A stretch of 64,000 nt of DNA from NCBI GenBank assembly GCA_937923405.1, contig CALDUY010000033.1, positions 62,001-126,000 on the forward strand, read 5' to 3'. A model generated the notes under the pieces. The model was not told where the DNA came from. It saw nothing but the letters and a program-made list of their open reading frames with translations, and did no database searches. Made by a program: the position numbers and the translations under genes. The stretch's first letter is position 1; every line of letters starts with the position of its first letter. Shown here piece by piece: positions 58,296 through 64,000 of this stretch. Source of the stretch: an uncultured Gemmataceae bacterium. Lineage in GTDB: Bacteria; Planctomycetota; Planctomycetia; Gemmatales; Gemmataceae.

Positions 58296-60215
58296 ATGAC
58301 TGTACTGTTGTCGCGAATCGCGTCGCCGAGGGATCTGCACGCGTTGAATGATGCCGAGCTGTCCCAACTCGCTCAGGAGATGCGCGACGAACTCATTCGG
58401 GTCTGCAGTATCCGTCCGGCGCACTTCGCGAGTAACCTCGGCGTTGTCGAATTGTGTCTGGCCTTACACTTGACCTTCGACTTTTCTCGCGATCGACTCA
58501 TTTGGGATACTGGCCATCAAATTTATCCGCATAAATTGATCACCGGACGCTATCGGCAATTCGACTCGATCCGAACACGTGGCGGCCTGATGGGTTATCC
58601 CAACCCAGCTGAGAGCGAATATGATCTCTTCGTCACGGGACATGCCGGCTGCAGTGTCTCCTGTGCCTTGGGGCTGAAAGTGGGAGATGACCTGGCCGGT
58701 GAGACCGATCGCCACAGCGTCGCGGTGATCGGCGATGGAGCCTTGCCCTCCGGTATCGTCTTCGAGGCACTGAATAATGCTGGAGGTCTGAAGAAAAACC
58801 TGCTCGTCATCCTGAATGACAACGAGATGTCCATCTGCCCGCGTGTGGGAGGACTAGCTACTTATCTTGATCGTGCTCGCCTGTCGAATTTCTATCAGGA
58901 TTCCAAACAGGGCATCCGCGACATCCTCGAAGCCATTCCTCTAGTCGGGGACATGGCCAAGCACGCGATCGGCCATCTCAAAGACGGTCTGAAAGCCTGG
59001 TTAACGGGAGGGATGTTATTTGAAGAACTCGGCTTCCGTTACATCGGACCAATCGATGGACACGACTTGCCGACACTCCGCCGCTGGCTTCGAGATGTGA
59101 AAGATCAAAAAGGTCCGGTTTTATTGCACGTCTTGACTCGCAAGGGGGAAGGGGTGCCGGACGCCTGCGCCGATCCAGTCACGTTCCATACCCCGCCGGT
59201 GATCGAAAAGGTCGGTCCGGATCGCAAAATTCTCTCGCTGCGTCGAGGTGGAGCGAAAGCCTATACCGATGCCGTTTCTGGCACGATCTATCAATTGATG
59301 AGCGAAAATCCCCGCGTCACAGTCATCACAGCAGCGATGTGTCAGGGCAACAAATTGGAAAAAATTCGGGAGCAGTTCCCGGACCGATTCTTCGACGTGG
59401 GCATTTGTGAGTCACATGCAGTAGCTTTCGCGGCCGGCCTGGCCAAAGCAGGTCATCGGCCCATAGTCGACATTTACTCGACTTTCCTACAGCGATCCTT
59501 CGACCAACTATTTCAGGAAGTGTCGCTGCAGAACCTACCAGTTTTGTTCACGATGGATCGCGCTGGTCTGACAGGTCCAGATGGCCCCACGCATCACGGA
59601 ACTTATGACATCTCCTATATCCGAATGTTCCCGAATTTCGTAGTGATGGCTCCAGGCGACGAACTGGACGTCGCTCCCATGCTTCGCTTTGCCCTTCAGC
59701 ACGAAGGGCCGACTGCCATACGCTATCCCAAAGCGAACCTGGAAAAGACTGATCGAGCCGTCACTCCAGTCGAGCTAGGCTGCGCCGAGGTATTGGACTG
59801 GGGCGACGACGTGATGTTGGTGGCTTACGGCACCTTGCTAACGACCTGTGTGAAGGCGGCAGAACGGCTCCGCGAAGAAGGTCTATCTGTAGGTGTCATC
59901 AACGCGCGATTTGTTAAGCCAATCGATCAAGAGACTCTCTCCAAAGCTATTAACGAGGCCGCCTTAGTGGTTACGGTCGAGGAGGGCACCCTGGAAGGCG
60001 GCTTCGGTAGTGCTGTGCTGGAAATGGCTAACCAGCTTCGACTCGACACACGAAAAATTGTCCGGTTGGGCCTTCCTGACCGCTTCGTGGCGCATGGTGA
60101 ACGTGGGGAGTTACTCGCCGAACTTGGCCTCGATGTGACTGGCATCTGTGCCAGAGTTCGCAGTGAGCTGACCCGTAACCAGAAAGCTCGCCGATGGATA
60201 CGCACGGAACGTTAA
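58296..60215 (+). CDS. dxs: 1-deoxy-D-xylulose-5-phosphate synthase
   Basis: 639 aa from the ATG at 58296 (a TTG lies two codons upstream). First step of the MEP isoprenoid pathway, TPP-dependent. ASNLGVVELCLALHLTFDF, DTGHQIYPHKLITGRY, GDGALPSGIVFEALNNAG (TPP motif, usual form GDGAMTAG), LNDNEMSICPRVGG, YIGPIDGHDLPTLRRWL, CESHAVAFAAGLAKAGHRPIV, DRAGLTGPDGPTHHGTYDISY and VVTVEEGTLEGGFGSAV. All family blocks are present and length is normal. It probably shares a transcript with ispA (51 bases upstream). Confidence 0.95.
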   Translation: MTVLLSRIASPRDLHALNDAELSQLAQEMRDELIRVCSIRPAHFASNLGVVELCLALHLTFDFSRDRLIWDTGHQIYPHKLITGRYRQFDSIRTRGGLMGYPNPAESEYDLFVTGHAGCSVSCALGLKVGDDLAGETDRHSVAVIGDGALPSGIVFEALNNAGGLKKNLLVILNDNEMSICPRVGGLATYLDRARLSNFYQDSKQGIRDILEAIPLVGDMAKHAIGHLKDGLKAWLTGGMLFEELGFRYIGPIDGHDLPTLRRWLRDVKDQKGPVLLHVLTRKGEGVPDACADPVTFHTPPVIEKVGPDRKILSLRRGGAKAYTDAVSGTIYQLMSENPRVTVITAAMCQGNKLEKIREQFPDRFFDVGICESHAVAFAAGLAKAGHRPIVDIYSTFLQRSFDQLFQEVSLQNLPVLFTMDRAGLTGPDGPTHHGTYDISYIRMFPNFVVMAPGDELDVAPMLRFALQHEGPTAIRYPKANLEKTDRAVTPVELGCAEVLDWGDDVMLVAYGTLLTTCVKAAERLREEGLSVGVINARFVKPIDQETLSKAINEAALVVTVEEGTLEGGFGSAVLEMANQLRLDTRKIVRLGLPDRFVAHGERGELLAELGLDVTGICARVRSELTRNQKARRWIRTER

Positions 60216-60327
60216 TTGCCTCAGCCACAACTACACCGGCCTGGCATCTCACGATTGGAGGCCGGTGTTACTTTAATACTGTTCGATCGTCGCAGCGCGG
60301 CTTATCCTTCACTGCAAGGAGGTGCCG

Positions 60328-61206
60328 ATGCTCCGACTGCTCGTGTTGGGAAATGCGTACCGCGAGGGGGTGCAGCAGGAAGCAGACATCCTACTTCCGT
60401 TTTTGCAAGAACGAACTCAAGTCGTTCATGTAGATCTCAAACAAGAGTCCGATCTGACCAACCTGGAAGCTGATCTGACCCTAGTATTGGGGGGAGACGG
60501 CGCGATCCTCCGAGCTGCTCGCCAGATGGCTTACCAGCAGCGTCCGGTACTGGGGATTAATCTCGGACGATTGGGGTTCCTGGCCGATCTAACCCTTGAT
60601 GAGTTCCGCGATCGGTTTGATCGCGTCTTGGCCGGGGATTATCGAGTCACCAAACATCTGATGTTTGAAGCGACTTATCGCCATCCCGGTGAGGACAGTC
60701 CTAGCCGGGATCCCATCCTAGGGCTAAACGAAGTTTCCGTTCAGGTCGGACCACCGTTTCACATGCTTGAACTCGACCTGCTGATCGGTGGACAGCAAGC
60801 AGCCAGCTACTCAGTGAGTGGGTTGATCGTTAGTACCCCCGTGGGTTCGACAGCCTTTTCACTTTCCGCTGGAGGACCGATTCTCGGACAGGAAATTCAG
60901 GCGTTTGTCATCACCCCCATCTGTGCCCATGGATTGACGAATCGCTCTCTGGTCGACTCCGCGGAGCAAGAGTACACCATCAGCATTCGCAAAGCCTCTA
61001 ATGCGTCGCTGGTCATCGACGGTCAAGAAATCGCGACGTTGCCACAAGGTTCGACGGTCTGCATTCGTCGCGCTCCGGTGTCGTTTATGCTGGTCCGTGT
61101 GGCCGATCGTAGCTATTACCACACCCTGCACGACAAGCTTTACTGGGGTCGACAACCTAGTTATCGCCCCGAACCATCGCGACCGGTGAACCGTACTAAA
61201 GGGTGA
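60328..61206 (+). CDS. nadK: NAD kinase
   Basis: 292 aa from the ATG at 60328 with AAGGAGG five bases upstream; a GTG two codons earlier lies within the RBS. Phosphorylates NAD to NADP. GGDGAILRAAR, GINLGRLGFLADL, LNEVSVQ, YSVSGLIVSTPVGSTAFSLSAGGPIL and VIDGQEIATLPQG are all typical. It closes the xseA-xseB-ispA-dxs group. The gap to dxs is 112 bases. Confidence 0.95.
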   Translation: MLRLLVLGNAYREGVQQEADILLPFLQERTQVVHVDLKQESDLTNLEADLTLVLGGDGAILRAARQMAYQQRPVLGINLGRLGFLADLTLDEFRDRFDRVLAGDYRVTKHLMFEATYRHPGEDSPSRDPILGLNEVSVQVGPPFHMLELDLLIGGQQAASYSVSGLIVSTPVGSTAFSLSAGGPILGQEIQAFVITPICAHGLTNRSLVDSAEQEYTISIRKASNASLVIDGQEIATLPQGSTVCIRRAPVSFMLVRVADRSYYHTLHDKLYWGRQPSYRPEPSRPVNRTKG

Positions 61207-61242
61207 TACTCTGGACTCATTCACACTACCAGACAAGACACG

Positions 61243-62517
61243 ATGAATTTCACGATTCCTACCCTGCTGATCGGCACCGGGCTGATTCTCCTGCAGTTTG
61301 TGCTGGCGATCCCTTGGATCTGGCTGCTCCTACCACGAGAAGATCAGGAGAGCATTCGGCGTAATCCTTTCGCACCGTGGATGTTGCAGCGAATTGCTGC
61401 TGCCATCGGCGTAAGTGTGGCTCTTCCCATTCTGCTGCTGACCTTCGTGCAGGATCGTGCCTCCCTAGAAATCGCAGGGCGGCTCTATGCGGCAATCCTG
61501 CAACTGCAACTGACGATTCTGCTCTTTGTGATTCTCTTCGGCTTACTGATGTTGCTCTGGCCGAAGGGCGGAGCAGTGGCCTTGGCCGCTTTTCGAGAAG
61601 GGGTTCGGCAGCCGATGCTGTGGCTGTTGACTGGGCTTGCTGCTGGTGCGATGGCGATTTCGATTATTATTCCTTACTTCACCTTCGGGGAAGACTACCT
61701 GATGGTGAAGCAGCTGGGTTACGACGTCATTATGCTGGCAGCGGTTCTGTTCGGTAGCTTGACCGCGAGTTTGTCGATCAGCGATGAAATTGAGGGACGA
61801 ACAGCGATTACAGTGATGTCGAAGCCGGTTTCCCGACGACAGTTTATGCTCGGGAAGTTTGCCGGCATTATTCTCGCTGCTCTATTCATGTTCGGACTGC
61901 TCGGTGTTTATTTCGAGGGAGTGCTTATCGTCAAGCACTGGTGGGACAAACTCGAACCCATCACGACCGTGATCGAGAGTGAGACCAGTCAGGCACGAAT
62001 CGGAGTTGTCTCTACTCCTCTTTGGGTGGCAAGTACTCTGGAACGCTGGGACCTGCAAAGTTCGATCACCGACTTCCTTCGAGGCATCGGTCAGTGGACC
62101 GCGCATGCCCTAGACACGCTTCCTGGACTGATACTCTGTTACTCTCAGGTAATGGTGTTAGTCGGGCTTGCCGTCGCCCTGGCTACGCGCGTTCCGATGG
62201 TGGTAAACCTTTCCAGTGTGCTGGTGGTGTTTTTCCTGTCGCATTTAACCCCGGTTCTGGTGACGATCGCGCGGAAAGCCGACGTTGAGAATCCTGGCCC
62301 AGTAGCTCAACTTTTGGGCTTCGTTTCCGGTGTATTTGACACCGTGCTTCCCGATCTTGGTGCGTTCAGCATGGACCCCGCCCTATTGACTGATGCTCCG
62401 CCTCCCGCGGCGCAGTTTGCTCAGTACGTCGGTAGCGTGACTCTGTATGGCCTACTGTATACAGCCATCGTGCTGATTCTCGGCCTGATTTTGTTCGAGG
62501 ATCGCGATCTAGCTTAA
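61243..62517 (+). CDS. ABC-2 type permease
   Basis: 424 aa with about seven membrane segments. The cytoplasmic motif SISDEIEGRTAITVMSKPVSRRQFMLGKFAGI is the characteristic ABC-2 permease coupling segment (DEIE-GR followed by SKPVSR). A loop of about 70 residues follows the fourth helix (HWWDKLEPITTVIES). No ATPase gene is next to it in the window; the partner is elsewhere. Transcribed after nadK with 36 bases between. Confidence 0.8.
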   Translation: MNFTIPTLLIGTGLILLQFVLAIPWIWLLLPREDQESIRRNPFAPWMLQRIAAAIGVSVALPILLLTFVQDRASLEIAGRLYAAILQLQLTILLFVILFGLLMLLWPKGGAVALAAFREGVRQPMLWLLTGLAAGAMAISIIIPYFTFGEDYLMVKQLGYDVIMLAAVLFGSLTASLSISDEIEGRTAITVMSKPVSRRQFMLGKFAGIILAALFMFGLLGVYFEGVLIVKHWWDKLEPITTVIESETSQARIGVVSTPLWVASTLERWDLQSSITDFLRGIGQWTAHALDTLPGLILCYSQVMVLVGLAVALATRVPMVVNLSSVLVVFFLSHLTPVLVTIARKADVENPGPVAQLLGFVSGVFDTVLPDLGAFSMDPALLTDAPPPAAQFAQYVGSVTLYGLLYTAIVLILGLILFEDRDLA

Positions 62518-62532
62518 AAGCGGTGTTTTTTC

Positions 62533-63297
62533 TCACCGCGCCAGATACCCGCCATCAACGACCAAGGCTTGACCCGTGATGTAGCTTCCTGCCTCGCTGG
62601 CCAAGAGCAGCGCCGGTCCCACCAATTCTTTGGGATCGCCCCAACGACCTAATGCGGTGCGATCGGCAAAGGCCTGTTGCTCGGCGGCGGAAAGCACCGA
62701 GGCGGGCAGCTCTGTCAAAAACGGTCCAGGCGCGATGCAGTTGACCGTGATACCAAATTCTCCCAGATCCAGGGCGCTGGCCCGAGCAAGTCCTAATAGC
62801 GCGGCCTTCGTCGCCGAGTAAATGTTGCGTTTCTCTTTCGAGACGAAGCCCATGATGGACGAAATGTGGATGATGCGTCCCCAGCGGCGCGACTTCATTT
62901 GCGGGACTAACGCCCGAGTCAAGGCCATGACCGATGAAAGATTCAATTCCAGCACCCGATCCCAGGTGGCATCGGTAATCGCATCAATCGCCTCAGGTTT
63001 GTTCGTCCCAGCGTTGTTGACGAGAATATCAACTCGATCCATCGCCTGAAGAGCGGCTTGAGCCAACCGGTTTGCCTCCTCCCGTTGACTGAGATCAGCG
63101 ACAAAATAGCGGCCCACTCGCCCTGTGCCGTGCAAGATTTCTTCCAACGCCGACTTAAGCTCGGTCTCATTCCGACTGGCGATCACGATGTCCGCTCCGG
63201 CCTCGGCAAATCCGCGAGCCATCGCCTTGCCCAATCCTTTGCTCCCACCAGTGACTAGAGCGACTTTTCCACTGAGATTGAACACCCCGGGAATCAT
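62533..63297 (-). CDS. Short-chain dehydrogenase/reductase
   Basis: 254 aa. Classical SDR: cofactor loop TGGSKGLGKAMARG, NNAGTNKPEAI, catalytic Ser in IHISSIMGFVSKEKRNIYSATKAAL with Tyr and Lys (YxxxK), and TVNCIAPGPFLTEL, with C-terminal SYITGQALVVDGGYLAR. Specificity is probably for NADP given the R after SRN..., as in gluconate 5-dehydrogenase or 3-oxoacyl-ACP reductase-like enzymes. The substrate is unknown. It is convergent with the permease gene (15 bases between stops) and divergent from the lipoprotein gene. Confidence 0.88.
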   Translation of the reverse strand: MIPGVFNLSGKVALVTGGSKGLGKAMARGFAEAGADIVIASRNETELKSALEEILHGTGRVGRYFVADLSQREEANRLAQAALQAMDRVDILVNNAGTNKPEAIDAITDATWDRVLELNLSSVMALTRALVPQMKSRRWGRIIHISSIMGFVSKEKRNIYSATKAALLGLARASALDLGEFGITVNCIAPGPFLTELPASVLSAAEQQAFADRTALGRWGDPKELVGPALLLASEAGSYITGQALVVDGGYLAR

Positions 63298-63463
63298 AAC
63301 AACGTCTCCTGAAGTTCGGTAGGATGTTTGGCTCAGTATAGCGAAAGAAGGTGTGGCGTTGCGTACTCGTCAAAATTGAGGTTGACCGCAGTCACCGAGG
63401 ACGCTATCAGACCGCATTCTAATTCAATTGATCTATTCCGCTCTTCGCCGAGGAAGGGTCATC

Positions 63464-64000
63464 ATGCGTCAATCGATGGCCGTGGTACTCGCGCTGGCGT
63501 TGGGGGTCGTGGGCTGTTGTTTCCGGTGTTCCTCTCCGGAAGCGGAGCCAATGAGCCAGCCGCGAGGCACCGCGGAGATTCCACCCAAAAATTCGATTTT
63601 ACTCGACGTGGCTGTGATCGAACGGCCCGTTGGCGACTATTTTCTCAATCACGAGTTATGGAACCTCGGTCATGAGCAGTGCATCGATTTGGAGATGAAA
63701 CCACTGCTCCAGGCCAATGGGCTTCGTGTGGGGTTAATCGGAGGCTTATTGCCCCCCCGCCTGCACGCCATGCTCAAATCGCCGCGCACCTGTCCCAACC
63801 CACGACGGTTATATGTCCAACCCGACGAGCCAGCCTTAATCCGCGAGAACCTGGGGGCAGGCAAGATTGCGTTTACTCTCCACAAAAACGGTGAACCGCA
63901 AGCGATTGATCTGCACGAGGCACAGTGTCAGTTTGAAGTATGTCCATCGATTGAAGGCGAGGAAGTGCGACTCCGATTCACTCCCCGCGTCAAACATGGT
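63464..64000 (+). CDS. Lipoprotein of unknown function, N-terminal part (3' end outside window)
   Basis: The frame starts at ATG 63464 with AGGAAGGG upstream and remains open to the window end (179 codons). A hydrophobic leader ends in VVGCC (lipobox VVGC, Cys18), then FRCSSPEAEP. The mature sequence contains NSILLDVAVIERPVGDYFLNHELWN as parts, LLQANGLRVGLIGGLLPPRL and cysteine-containing segments. It resembles conserved planctomycete exported proteins of unknown function that I cannot name. The gap to the SDR gene (63298-63463) should hold divergent promoters, none resolved. Confidence 0.75.
   Translation, partial: MRQSMAVVLALALGVVGCCFRCSSPEAEPMSQPRGTAEIPPKNSILLDVAVIERPVGDYFLNHELWNLGHEQCIDLEMKPLLQANGLRVGLIGGLLPPRLHAMLKSPRTCPNPRRLYVQPDEPALIRENLGAGKIAFTLHKNGEPQAIDLHEAQCQFEVCPSIEGEEVRLRFTPRVKHG

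Overview
The window looks like chromosomal DNA of a planctomycete, most likely of the Gemmatales type. Sequence evidence: two prepilin-like DUF1559 proteins each paired with a small lipoprotein, a DUF1552/DUF1592 cytochrome pair, a TIGR03000-type protein, a surface protein starting with the VEALEDRVVPA motif, Ser/Thr kinase plus ECF sigma modules, and two Tat-type RRxFL/RRTLL leaders. Base composition is in the mid to upper 50s % GC by eye. A PagL-like lipid A deacylase fits an outer membrane. There is no CRISPR array, phage block, transposase gene or rRNA. One tRNA (Ser-GGA) is present.

Layout. 1-6778: end of an aminotransferase, truD, a Tat-exported sugar isomerase-like protein, a short element with perfect terminal inverted repeats, and a translationally coupled DUF1552/DUF1592 pair. 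6805-9101: a lower-GC cassette (lipoprotein plus DUF1559 protein) bracketed by two identical 107-bp direct repeats. 9164-14260: a signalling block (membrane Ser/Thr kinase with TPRs, ECF sigma factor, HD-GYP protein). 14404-20607: a matrixin-like surface protein lacking two zinc ligands, a four-ACT aspartokinase behind a strong leader hairpin, a PQQ-type propeller and a quinone-oxidoreductase-like enzyme. 20632-26341 (minus): parA, ybeY and a tight cluster speD / DUF4178 protein / small Gly-rich membrane protein / DUF350 / membrane-fused speE. 26499-33982: psuG, a phosphatase, an M48 protease, an M24 peptidase, tRNA-Ser, an aminotransferase, the second DUF1559/lipoprotein pair and an FMN reductase. 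34042-37860: PagL-like protein, two exported proteins of unknown role, a stand-alone acyl carrier protein and an RluA-type synthase. 37857-41693 (minus): six genes ending in a degenerate sigma-54-activator-like protein, a receiver-like protein without acceptor Asp and a 2[4Fe-4S] ferredoxin. 41751-46013: rsmE and a 2-oxoacid dehydrogenase E1alpha-E1beta-E2 operon. 46090-54473: TIGR03000 protein, two ABC export operons, an RRM protein with a structured leader, and a cysteine desulfurase. 54564-61206: ald, xseA, xseB, ispA, dxs, nadK. 61243-64000: an ABC-2-type permease, an SDR oxidoreductase and a lipoprotein cut by the window end.

Most of the window is housekeeping metabolism. The parts that deserve attention are the AdoMet decarboxylase/aminopropyltransferase membrane cluster, the pseudo-regulator plus ferredoxin operon, the cassette between perfect 107-bp repeats, the matrixin pseudoprotease, and several structured leaders and short repeats. 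All functional assignments rest on reading motifs by eye; no database search was run.
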